This document shows positions 35,701 to 47,975 of a stretch of 64,000 nt of DNA, one piece after another. A program made the position numbers and the translations under genes. Origin of the DNA: Panagrolaimus kolymaensis (Eukaryota > Nematoda > Chromadorea > Rhabditida > Panagrolaimidae); assembly GCA_028622995.1 (NCBI GenBank), contig JAJQJQ010000027.1, forward strand, positions 186,001 through 250,000, in the 5' to 3' direction. The notes under the pieces were generated by a model that did not search any database, was not told where the DNA came from, and saw only the letters and a list, made by a program, of their open reading frames with translations. Positions within the stretch are counted from its first letter, which is position 1; each line of letters opens with the position of its first letter.

Positions 35701-37544
35701 TTGATGGAGATATATGGCACGAACGACCACACTAATTACAGCGCAAGCACACATAATCAAGAATCCAACGGAAAGGTAAGGCACCAAAGAAATTCCAGCT
35801 CGAACCATTTCTTCTTCAACATACGTTGTGGAAAGGACATAAATTTCAAGGTTTTTACTTTTGTAATTACTAAAAAAATAAATAAATTTAAATAAGTTTT
35901 TTAATTTTGGAAATTTGAATATTTCTTCGGGTTTCAGCATGAAGTTTTAAGACTTTTCAATTCATTAATTTTCGCAATAAAAATCAAATAAAGCTATATT
36001 AAAAAATATTTGTAATAAATTCTTACTTTTTATAATAATTAACTATTTTCATTTCATATGCTTTTATATCAGCATCTTCCCAACCTATTTCATGTTCAGC
36101 ACGAAATTGTAATACAATCATTTTAACATATTTCATATTTGTTACGTGTTCTCTTAATTTTTTAGGTGAAATTGTTGTATTTTCTGGAATATCATCAGGC
36201 ATAACAAGGGTTTCATTGTTTACATCAATGCCAAAGAAATTATTTTGTAATGAAAGCTGTCGACCAAAAATGGATGAAATAGGATATTTCAATTCCATTC
36301 TTCCTGTGAGTGGTTGACCTTTATCAGCTAATTCATTTTGAATTTGAAAGCCATTCTGCAAAAAATTTTTTTTATCAAATATCTATGTTTTAGTTCTAAA
36401 ATTTTTTTTCATAATCATGGAAATTTTCGCATCAAGGCTCCAATGAAAAAGAAAATATCCAAAGAGGACGAGAAAATATTTGTTTCACACTTAAAAAAGT
36501 GATTTTCAGAAACTTATGAAACTTACATAAAATTGTCGAACGGGTTCATTAATTTGGCAAAAACTAATACAAAAATCATTAAATGGTTTGGATTCATTTC
36601 GTTTTTTATTGTACAACGTAAAGTTCGACATCGTATAATCCAATATCTAAAATTTAAAATTTCTTCAATCATTTTTAAAACAATAGAAATTATAAAATAA
36701 TCTCACATCAATGGTTTCATTTAAATGATCATTTCTTAACATGGTTCCTCCATCCTTTGCTAAAGCAAAAACATATACAGCTAAACCAAGGCCGTCATGA
36801 GAAAAGAATTCTTGATATCGTTTATATTCATCTCGTGCTCGAGCTCCATAAGGGGAATAACCAGTAATATCATTTTGTTGACTGAAAAAAATAAAAAATA
36901 AATATTTTTAGAAGTTTAGCCAAATATGAAAAAAATACTCAAAAAACTCTGAAGCTATGCTTCCAGAAAATTATTTTTTCAAAATTATTTCCAGTTAATT
37001 TTAGTCCAAAAATAAATTTCTTTCATAAATTAAAAAGTAAATTAAATAAATTAAATAAATTTGCTTACGGTGTAATAAAAATTTTAACCATAGCCAAAGC
37101 ACTAATAATAAAACAAATAACAATGGCTTGCCAATCATGTTCAGCAATGAAATATCCCCATCTACGATACATTCGAATAATGAATGATACAAATCGAGGG
37201 GCTTGAGCTTCATTACTATTGCTTGGTAATTCCGACATAATATCAAGGGAACGTTGACCAACCAAAATGGATGTTCTTCGTCGTTCACTAAATGGTCGAG
37301 AACTCAATCGTCGACGCTCCATTGGAGTTATGGATGGACGACCTGGAGTGACGACAGTGGTTGCAAAAGCACTATTAGAATTTTTTGATGCAAAATTTGC
37401 TCGTCTTTCTGCTGCTGCCGCTGCTGTAGCTGCTGCTGTTGCAGCGGAGGTTGTTGAATCATTTCCATTTGGAGATGTTATTGGCGACGGGGTTGCTCCT
37501 GAAGTGGTTGTTGGAGGCGAATCTATAGCAGGCGACGGTGCCAT
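32701..37544 (-). CDS. Patched-related (PTR) sterol-sensing-domain protein
   Basis: Multi-pass membrane protein of the Patched/RND family; nematode PTRs act in moulting, cuticle and membrane lipid handling. Exons: 37544-37069, 36881-36707, 36646-36527, 36355-36027, 35869-35170, 35109-34969, 34806-34608, 34552-34097, 33821-33412, 33075-32701, giving 1,126 residues with all phases consistent. A Ser/Thr/Ala-rich cytoplasmic N-terminus (about 100 residues) is followed by TM1 (AIVICFIISALAMVKIF) and a luminal loop. The sterol-sensing domain comes next (VEEEMVRAGISLVPYLSVGF onward, with GVDSSYLMIHEW), giving TM2-6. TM7 is followed by a second luminal loop with an acidic insert (DFEEEDIEPPEEP). TM8-12 include GSSCDLPAHTSFHYYLAT, the GxxxD-like second-half motif. 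The C-terminal tail is Pro/Ser-rich (RTPSPMT) and likely cytoplasmic. No specific ptr number is assigned. Confidence 0.93.
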
Positions 37545-40500
37545 GATTTAAAAAAGGGTTATAATTTCTTTCAAAAATATAATTCTTTGATAAAAATTGA
37601 CTTGGAATAGGTCTAAAAAAATATTGTTGATGAAAAATGTAAAAACGCCAAAAAAAGAAGCCCGAGCTTAACGCAAAAACTTTTCACAACATGAATATTT
37701 AGAAGTCAATTAAATTGGTAACAAAACGAATCCGATTTTTGTGAATATTTGTAGAACAACGCGTCATCAAAAAAAAAAAACAGAGTTAGAAAAAACAAAA
37801 AATTTACTTACAATAAACAAGGTAGAGAGTAATTGAAACTTCAAAAAAATAAAATAAGTAACGAGTTTTATTTTATTTTTTTGTCACGGTTATTTATTTA
37901 TTTTCTAATTGAAATGTTCAAGAAAAAATAATGTATGTATGTATGAATGTGAAGTGGAGAAAATGATAATGTTCCAAAGTTCAGACATCAAATAAATCAA
38001 CAACAAAAAAAATAACTCACATTTGCAAAAAAAAATAAAATTGAGAAGACCGAAAAAAATGAGAAAAAAATACGCAATTGATTTCAGAAGTGGACAAAGA
38101 TGGAAAGCAACTAACAAAAAAAGGTAAATGTCCAACCAATACTTTGATTTTAATTAGTACCTTATCTTTTCAATTTTTTTTTATGAATGATTAGAAAAAG
38201 TTGGAAAACAATCTGAACGAAGTTTGTTAATATTCTTTTTTTTTTAGATGAAGGAGTCGTTTAAAAAGGCGAATGAATACCACTTTTTTTTGTGACGTCA
38301 GAAACGAGAAAATAAAAAAATGTGTATGGTTGAGAAAAAAAAATAAAAAAACAAAAAAACAATTATCATTGGACGAAGAAGAAAGAGAGTTTATTAAAAA
38401 ATAAAGTTAATGGAAAAATGCTTTTTTTAACATCCATAAAATTTAAGGAATTACGAAAACCTATGGTGTTTTTCATCAGAAATTTTTTTAATTAAGGAAT
38501 GCATGATTTTTGTTTTGATATTCCGAATTACTGAAAACAATATTTTTTATGTTAAAAGTAACTTCAATACCCTCAAAGAAAATCTTAGAAATTTGTGTTT
38601 TTAAGATCGAAAAAGTTCTTGCAAAAAAAAAATCATTTATTTAAAAGTGCAGCCAACCATAGCCATAACTATCTATGTACGTTCAAGGGTAATCAAACAA
38701 AAATGATTTTTTTTCCACCACCACCTTCGCATTAACAACCATAAAATCGTTAAACTAAAAAAATAAAATTCAAATAAATGAGGCATCTTTTGAAGCATCA
38801 GAAGCAGAGGAGGAAAAGTAAAGGACAAAGGTTGAGAATGAATCAAAACTAGACTTTTTTTGTTGAGGTACCTAACTACTCATTTTTGGAGGAGCGTTCA
38901 GTCCACAACCATTAAAAAAAGGATGGATGGATACATGCAGAGCAAAAGGGTTCAAAGTGCTTAAAACATGGTTCAACATAAATAAATAAAATTTAAAAAA
39001 ACGTAGGCGACACAAAAAAATAAAATAAAATTTATTGTCCCAGCACGACATTTTTTGCCGCATGATTTTCTTGCTAATCAAAAATAAATGTTTGATTCCA
39101 AATTCTAATATTTTTTATTCAGAAAACATCGAATGAAATAAAAAACCAAAAAACAACTATTCTAGAAATCAAAGTTTTTCCTGTATTTTGTTTTTGAAAT
39201 AACAAAGGCACTTTTCTTGAAAGACATCGAAAGCAACTACAAATATAATAAATTTTATGCGTTATTTATTTTTACGTTTTTTTTTTGAAATTTATATGAT
39301 GATCAAGAATCATTCACACCAAAAAAGTTTGATTGTGGAAAGGCGGGGGTGGACATGAATGTAAATGCGAATGTGAAAAAACGAGTAATTTTGAAAGAAA
39401 TTTAGCCAAAAAATATAAAATTAAAAATCAGTAAACAAACAAAAAAGAAGAAATAGAAAGAAAAAAAAGAAGGAAAATGACCAAATCAACCCAAAAAAAA
39501 TTTTTTTATTGAGAAAAACAAAAAACTTTTCGAGATCGTTATCATTTTTTTACCGTAAATAAAAATTATGAGAAAAAACCGCCAAAATAAGAAAAATCAA
39601 ATTTACTTTTATTTTTATTGAACATAGGTTTTTGGTAAAAATAAAAACCAGATCGGCCTTACCAAGAGTCTCTAAATGAAAGTTAAAATTACAAATTCAT
39701 GAAAGAAAAATTAAAAGTTAAAAAGCAAAGTATGATAAAATAAGACAGTAATAAATTATCACAAAAAATTTTACAGACTCGTTTTTCGTCCGCCAAAAAA
39801 AACAAAACAACAATGTTATAACTACAATTTTGTATTTTTGAAAATGAAGAAATTAAGAAAAAAAAACATCGGCAAAATACATATTCGCCAAAGTAAAAAA
39901 ATAAACTTAATTTTTACTCTTTATGTTTCTCTCCATTTTTTTTTACAACTTCATGAGTCATGCATGACAATTAAAGTAGTAGGTTGGTTTTAAGGAATTA
40001 AGAGTGTCTGTCTCTCTTATTATTATTTTTGCAGTCCATTGCAAAAAAAAAAGTGGTCGTTTACAAAAGAAACCCTCATCACTGAGTTTACCGAAAACAA
40101 AAAATATTGAATTCATTCATTTTTTTAAGAATAAAAAACAAAAAAACCCTCGATGGTGAAAATAAATGAAAAAAAGTGATCAGATCTCTCCAAAAAAAAA
40201 TACGAAGAAAGAAAACAGAAAACTTTTCAAAAGAAACGAAATAAAAAATATAAATTCATCAAGGTCAATTATTTTTTTTTATAAAGAAATTTTAAAAAAA
40301 ATTTTCTTTTATAAAAAAGCAAATCAGCAGCTTTTATCTATCCTACAAAAAAAAATATATAGAGAGATAGTTAGTTAATTACGATTTTATTTGGCGAACA
40401 AAAAAACAGAAAATTCAGAAAACTATTTTTCTCTGAACTTTCTCTTTTACCTTAAAATTTTTTAAGTCGTCGTCTTTTTGACAAACTTCATTCAATTTTT

Positions 40501-43500
40501 TAATTTTGAAAAAAAATTAAAAATACGCGGATATTTGTGTTTAGTTTTCTATTTTTTTTTTATTTGGACATAGAGATCGAAAATTAGAGAGTAAATTAAA
40601 ATGGTGGAAAATATTTGAAAATCATAAAACTTTTGTTTAAAGAAATTTTTTTGGTTGCTTACATTTTGAGTAACGAAGAAGTCCTATTGATGAATTTATG
40701 AACCTTTTTGTTCACAACAAAAATTTTATGAATGGGTTTTAAGGTTTCAATTCAAGTTAGTTTAAAATCATTTTAAAGAAATTGTGCAATAAGAAACATT
40801 TCTAAATTTTAAATGTTCTCAATTTTTAAGTTTTGTTGTTCCTTATTGTTGTCTAAAAAAAGAGACTAGCAATAAAGTTAAAGGTCGGTCAAAATGATAA
40901 AAAAAACTATAAAAGTTTTATTTAAAAAAGCGTAAAAATGTTTTATTTTAAGTTTTAGTTTTAAAAAATAATAAAAGTTCATTCATTTATGAACTAACCA
41001 ACAAATTTTTTTTGAAGATGAAAAACTTTTCTTATTTTTTTCGGTCATAAACGGGTTTTCTTCCATCAATTGTCGTCTATTTTCTTATAACATTTACAAC
41101 TTCTTTAGAAGGGACAATTGCTACATATGTAAAAAGACAGCACCAACAAAACAAAAAATTAACAATATCGGAAAATTTTTAAAAAGAAAGTAACAACCAA
41201 AGAGAGCTCACGTCATTTCAAATTTTTTTCATTTCGTGTAGCGACCATCGAAAATTTTGGAAAATGTTAGTGTCAAAAAAAAAATGAAAAGTCATAAATT
41301 ATTTCAAAGAACACTAAATTTTTATTTTTTTAAAAGTACATACAACTGATTTCCTTAAAGCTTTATTATTTTTGATTGGAGCAAAATTCCAATCAATTTG
41401 ATTTTCGTCAACAAAGCTAAATAAAAGTTGACGTTTTCATGGGCGGCTAAATAATAATAAAAAGGAATGTTAGCAGCAAAACCAGTTTTATTCATTCAAA
41501 TCCCATCAAACCTCTAAGCAATATTTATTTTTATTTTGCTTCACAGAAAACAAAAATTTCTGGTCACCCAAACCCTGAATAAAATTTCAACAAAACTACT
41601 AGCATCTAAATTTTAATTCAACTCCAATATCGTTTTAGAAAAAAATAATAATAGGTAAAAACAATTTTTTAATTGACATAAAAAAAATAAAAAACAAAAA
41701 TCATTTACAAATTATTAAAAAGTCACTCTTTCTAGATCTTTTCGTCCAAACAAGATAGAAGTGTCAAAAATAATTTTCTCATAAAAAGGCATCCAACAAA
41801 TTTTTTTTCTCTCGAGGCCTTATCCTTCAAAACGCAAGAATTTGTTGTTTGATATCGTCGCATATAAAACTATTATTACGAAAGAAAAACATAATGATGA
41901 TGATCAATGAAAGAAGATAAAAATGAAAGAAAAGAAGTTTAATAAAATCAGTGACGTTTTGTTTTGAAAAAATTAGAGAAAATCCATCCAAAAAAGAAGG
42001 CAAAAGAGACAGAAGTTGATGGAGAGTGTTTGTGGACGCCCAAAAAAATGTAGAGAGAGAATAGAGAAAAGCAAAGACGGCGACGACGACAGATTTGTGT
42101 ATTGGAAAAATATTCTTCTTCTCTTTCTTTTTTTTGCCTTTGATTTTGATTTTTTTTTCAAATACAAAATCGGTTACTTGTTAACTTCTTTTTTTTGATT
42201 TTTGGATGAAAGAAAAAAATGAGAAAAATAGAAACCAGTTACAAAGGTGAAGGCAAACGGCAACCATCAGTGGCGACAGAAGTAATGGACGCGTGTGTTA
42301 CATAAAAATACGGACAACGCGAGCGATCGATGTTCAGAAAAAGAAGAAAAGAAAAAAATGTCATCTCCAAAAAAAAATTGTTTTTGAAGCTTGCCTTTTT
42401 TTCGATTTCAACTTCTTTTTATTCTGCGTTTTTTTGAGAAAAGGCACAGATTCCGAATGAAAAAAGAAAGAAGAAAAAATGGTTTCAGTTTTGTATAAAT
42501 AAAATTATTCAAAGCAAATAAAAGATAATTATAGGTGTTCGCCTCAAGGTATGCATGCACAAATATAAAAATGTGTATTTTGATTTTTCTAAAAGAAAAA
42601 TTCAAAAAACATGAAAACAACAACATCAAACAAGACAAGAAAAAAAACTTTGAATCAAAAAAAATGGGAATTTTTGTACGAAACTACAGATTTCAAAAGC
42701 AATGAAAATATTTACAAAATTGAATGACCGCCGCCACCATCATGAATAACAAGCAGAAGAATAAAAGAAGTTAGAAATGAAAACAAAATGTTTGTCAAAA
42801 AAAAGATTTCAGAAGGACTAGAAAATTCGATTTCTTTGAAAAGCCAAAACCAAAACTAAAAATTTTATGTAAAATGTTTATAGATTTTTTAAAATAAAAA
42901 TAAAAGAAAAAGTTTCTTTTTTTTTAAACCAAAAAATGATATGAAGATTTGTTTTGGGCATTGCAGTGTTTGGACTATCTTGGCTTTAAAAAATTAATAC
43001 AAAAAAAATAAACAACTTTTTTTTCTCAACCGGTTCATTTGCAATATTTTAAACTTGCTACAGAAAAAATGAAATGCCAACATCAAAAGAGAACTTCACT
43101 GTTTTACCTGAAATTTTCATGTTTTTAAACCCTTTTAAAAGAATAACATTCACCATTCATTAACCACTGCTGATAGTAATCAAAAACATTTTTAAACCCA
43201 TCTTATTAGAACGCTTCTTTCTTCTCTTTTGACTCAAATCATCAACAAAAAAAAACAAGAAAGAAAAATTCGAATCAACAAACAAAAATAAACATTCTTG
43301 ATCAAAGAGAAAATCGAGAGTCAAAAAAAATGTGACAAATTATTTTATTTTTTTGTTAATACATACAAATTTAAATCGAGTTTTCTTTAGTTTTCTTTAT
43401 TTATCGAAGTTTTTTTAAATTCATGTAACTTTTTTATCATTACTGCCATAATTTTTTTTAAATATCGACTAAAAACAGAAGGTAGTTGAAAGAAATGAAA

Positions 43501-44776
43501 GAGAATTATCGCTCTAAAAGACCAACTCTCAAAAATAAATAAGGTAAAGAGGCCTTCTTCGATAGTTAGTAACTTGTACAAAATAAAATTAACTGTCTGT
43601 CAGCGACCGTTTATTTTTTATTTTTCTCATTAATTCAAAAACAATCAATCTTTTAAAATGGCCATCTTCTCTTTCTCATTTCATTTTTCCATGCACACGT
43701 TTATTTTATGTGCAAAGTTTGAAATGATGTGTTTTATGTAAAAAAGTAAATGAAAATAAGAAAAATAAAAAAGTGGACTAAACAAAGGGTCATGGAATTG
43801 AGCAAAGGTGAAAGAAAAAAAGAAAAGATTGCTATCAATTGAGTTTGGGAGATTCTATGAGGCTTTTCTTGCATAGTTATAAACATAACATTCCGTTTTA
43901 AAAAAAGTAAAAAAAGATATTAAAGCTTCCGCTAATTAATAAAATATTTAACAAAATTTTTTTGATCGCTCTTAAAATTAATTGAAAATTCAATTGCTTT
44001 TTTTCAGCTTTTCTTTTTGGTCAAACTTTTTAGGATATTAAATTTGATTTAAAAATAAATAAATCAACTGCATTCTTTTTATCAGCAGACAGATAAATAT
44101 GACAAGCTTGATTGCATAATAAATCAAGAAAGATAAAAAGAAAAACCGCAATCGCAACATCCACATACAGAATTAAAACTCGTTGTGGTAACAGAAGAAT
44201 GTGAATTTTGGGGAGAAATAAATTCGCAAATGAAAAATAACGTAATCTTTCACTTTTTAACGACGATGAACAAATTTGAAATTGAAAAAAAAAATAAAGA
44301 AGAAAAAACATATTTAAATTAAACGGGTCAAAATGAAATCATTGGAAGATGATGCCTAGCCTTTGATGTTTAGCAGTAAACTCACTAAAGAAAAATAATT
44401 TATAGAGTTAGATTTTTTCCATAAAAAGATTAATATATCGATCGATTATGCGCTGCTTTGAATAATTTTAACCTTTGAAAAGCAGTGAATTCAGTCAGAT
44501 ATTCTCTTATTTTCGATTGAAAAAAAAAGATTGGTTTTTTTCTTTTGTTACGTGTCTCCAGAAATGATGTCAAAAAAAGTTCAAAACCATTGAACAAAAA
44601 AAACTTGTTATTGACTTTATTATTTAAGCTTTCCTTTCCTTTTTTATTTTGCCTCTTTCATTCTATTTTTTGATGATTTAAAAAAGGTTGAAAATTACTT
44701 TACCAAATTTATTTCTTTTTTTGTTTTTGTCAAAAAAAAGTATCTCCAAATAAGAGTCTTTTCGAGTAAAATTAAT
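37545..44776. other. 7.2-kb AT-rich gene-free stretch
   Basis: Upstream DNA of the PTR gene and downstream DNA of the Srg-like receptor. It is dominated by A/T homopolymers. All open frames are under about 95 codons and rich in Lys/Phe/Asn, with no splice-consistent chain found. Small RNAs or short exons could be missed. The part near 37.5 kb probably holds the PTR promoter. Confidence 0.4.
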
Positions 44777-46607
44777 TTATTTTCTACCACCACCAGAATT
44801 ATTATTACTTTGAATGATTACAGTATTTTCATCTTTATATGAAATATGAGCAAATTTAAAGAAAGCTTTTTTCATTGAAGTACACATTAATATTAATGTT
44901 ATTGGACGGCTCAAATTGATTATGTCTAACATCCATATTGATGCAAGGTATGGAGTGTCATCAGTTGTGGTATATCCCACAATGGTTCGATAAATTTGAA
45001 TTGACTAAAATTTTTGGGAGAATTAATTTATGTAATAAGAAAAGTTTCATTCCAGGACTTAAAGCTCTATGTTTTTTTGCTAATATACTTAAAGTTCATC
45101 GATTTATGCTATTTTCGCTTCAAAAGCTGGCGTTTTAGATAAAAAAAAACTTACTTTTACAATTGTAAATAAAATATCAAAAAACAAATCCCACAGTGTA
45201 ACAAAAAGTAAACGTTTTTCAGCTTTTTGTGCCACACTATTATTATCATTCGTTTTTGAAGAATTATATTTAATTAAATAATACAGAGCTCCTAAATTTA
45301 AAATTGTTGTTGAAAGAGCTGTGATAACATATTGAGCGGTAGTAGTTTGAGTTCGACTATATTGAACCCAATCAGCTTTAACATCGATTGAAACCGCTTC
45401 ATTAGTAATATAAATTTTTGTAGTTCCAAATAAATTACTTCCAATTAATGGAAATGGAATAAAAAAACTTAAAAAAATAGCAAATTTACCAAATTTTTTC
45501 CAAATCTAAAAATCATTAATAAAAGATTCTTTTATTTCGTTGTGAGAATCAGGCTTGGGCGGGAATGGAAACTCCGGGACGGGAATCCGGGAATCCGGGA
45601 TTCCCGTAAAAAAGTCCGGGACGGAACGGGAATCCGGGAATAATCCGGGAATTCATAAAATGGTTAAAAACTCTATTTTTCTGCCATTTTTTTTATTTTT
45701 TAAATCAAATGCTTTCTATTTTAAAAAAGAACAAAATGTATTAGACTCATTTTTTTAAAAACATGACTTTTTAACCAATTTTGAAATTTAGCGTTAAATT
45801 TTTTTAAGAAAAAGTATTTTTTTAGTAATAGTTTGTTCGATAACCAAAAAGTTTTGGTGATAATTCATTAAAATTTTGAAGAAAATGGCTACTTGAATGA
45901 TATTATGTACTCCTCCCTTTACTCTTATTAATTCCGGATTCCGAACAGAAAATCCGGGAATCCGGGACGGGAATAATTATCGAAAAAATGGTCCGGAATC
46001 CGGGAATCCGGAACACGATCCGGGATTCCCGCCCAAGCCTGGTGAGAATAGAATTCGGAAAATTTCTGACCTTTTCATGTTTGGGTGGAATAGCTAAAGC
46101 CGTGAGACGATTAGCTGAACTAAAAACCAATAAATAACAACGAAGAGGAACTAAATATTGAGAAAGAAATGAACAGATTTTAAACAGGTATAAATCTTCT
46201 TTTCCAAGATAAAATCGATATGTTAATGGGCATGCTGTGAGTTTGGTAAAAAACCATGCATTAATGTAATGCAAAATATCCTGGAAAAAATTCATTTAAA
46301 AAAGGGAGGTTATAAAATTTTGATTTTCTTGGCAAGATTTCCTGCCACAAAATTGAAAATTATATGAGACTAAAAAAATGCTAACCACAAAACCAATAAT
46401 AATGCAAAGTTTAAAAAAGAATGATTTGTAAGGTTTATTCAGCGATGGCATCAAAAATTGAATCATAACAAAAATATATAATGGAAATAAAACCATTCCA
46501 TAACAGACTTGAATAATTAATTGAGGAGTCGTGTAAGGTATTTTTCGACAAATCCAAAAAATTATTTTAACACTTATTTTTTTAGTTTGCACTTTCCATT
46601 CATTCAC
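44777..46607 (-). CDS. Srg/Srv-like seven-transmembrane chemoreceptor (5' end unresolved)
   Basis: Probable nematode chemosensory receptor. Exons: about 46607-46386, 46280-46071, 45505-45155, 45004-44777, all phase 0, giving about 336 residues. TM1 begins TPQLIIQVCYGMVLFPLYIF. The motif PLRCYLLVFSSANRLTALAIPPKHEKIW (split as PLRCYLLVFSSANR and LTALAIPPKHEKIW) resembles the conserved TM3 'NR.TA' end of Srg/Srv receptors. Later helices include FAIFLSFFIPFPLIG, LLFVTLWDLFFDILFTIV and DIINLSRPITLILM. The tail is short and Ser/Asn/Gly-rich, ending GGGRK. The first exon frame has no ATG: it is open back to 46649, then stop. So the start is in an undetected upstream exon, perhaps joined at the AG before TGCAAAC. 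Donors GTTAGC and GTCAGA are weak. The third intron (45506-46070) carries a hAT-type MITE. Confidence 0.72.
45550..46041. mobile_element. hAT-type MITE, 492 bp
   Basis: Terminal inverted repeats CAGGCTTGGGCGGGAAT (45550-45566) and its exact complement (46025-46041) are bounded by the 8-bp duplication GTGAGAAT (45542-45549 and 46042-46049). An 8-bp target site with CAG...CTG ends is characteristic of hAT transposons. Both subterminal regions are packed with CCGGGAATCCGGGA-type repeats, which stand out from the AT-rich DNA around them. The middle (about 45660-45930) is AT-rich and codes for nothing. It inserted into an intron of the Srg-like receptor and is presumably spliced out. Confidence 0.92.
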
Positions 46608-47975
46608 AAAAGAAAAAGAAATTTTTTTTTGTTGTTTACATTCGAAGAATTAAAAATACATAATTTTGCTGTATTTTTTTACATGGTTTTTATGCTCAAT
46701 TTTCTTTCTTCTTCTTTAAAGGTAATCATTAAAGAATTATTTTTTCGCACCCGCGTTTTTTACATTTTTCTTTATTTACTTAAGTCATAATTTTTGAATA
46801 AAAGTTAATTATTGCTTAAATTTTGTTGAAAGAAAAAAAATTATGGCTTACAAAACAAAAATTCTTTTCGTTAGAAAATATAATAATAAAAGTCAAACAA
46901 AAAAAAGGTGAATCACGAGTATGAAGTTATTTTCCAATAAATATTTTGTAAATAAAACTTTATTGATAATACAAAAATAGTAAAAGAAGCATAGCCCTTT
47001 TTTGAAAATTTAAAAAAAAGTTTTGAAGCAAATATTTTATCGAAAAAAATTCACGAAAAAAAACACAAATCAGAAGAAAAAAAAATATTTGAATTTTTTT
47101 AAATTTGTTTTGAATTTACGCATTTAATATTTTTATGTTTTACATATTTTTTCTTGCTTTATTAATACCATCAACGTTTTTCTTCTTCATTTTTTGATAG
47201 AGCAAAGAAAAAATAATGTTGAAATCATAATTAAAAAAAAGAAAGTACTAATGGTGGTTTATTTACAGCGAATAAAAAAATTAAAAAAGACAGCACAAAA
47301 TCATTTACATACATACATATAAATAAAAGTGACTAGGCGCCATAAAAAAACAACCTAAAATTAAGGAATGCAAATATTTAAAAAAATATATAATTATTAA
47401 AAAAATAATACTGTTTATATTTTAAAAATTTTTACCAAAAAAATTGAAAATGTGAAAAGACGATATTACAAATTTAAATAATTATTAAATTAATTAGTTT
47501 TGTTTAATTTTAAAGAAAAAATTCTTTTGTTGTGCGAGAAATTAATTACCCATAAAAAATAGTTGTGTAATTTTGTTTAATTTGTGCGGATGAAAAACTG
47601 GATGAAGGATTTGTATCATTTTTTTTAAACAAGAGCCATAAAGCTAATTTTTTTTAAAATTACGGTAATTTTTTTGGATTAAAGTTTGGAGTTCTTCGAA
47701 AACGGAGAAATAACCTTTTTTAATATATTAAAAAATATCTGATCACAAATTAAATTGAGATGTGAGAGAGTACATCGAAAAAACAACAAAATAAAATAAT
47801 AGGAAAAATAAAGAGAAAACTATCGAATCATAAAAAATGTTTTTAAATATGAAGAAAAATTAAGTGAGCAAATTATAATTTAATGAATGAATTTTGTTAA
47901 GAAAAAAAAATTATTGCATTTTAATGCCTTTAAAAAATTTGTTACCAAAATATATCTTTTTTTTTATAGAGAAAA
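46608..47975. other. Intergenic stretch, no gene assigned
   Basis: About 1.4 kb between the Srg-like receptor and the convertase gene, both on the minus strand. It should hold the receptor's promoter and missing first exon plus the convertase 3' end. No feature could be supported. Confidence 0.4.
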
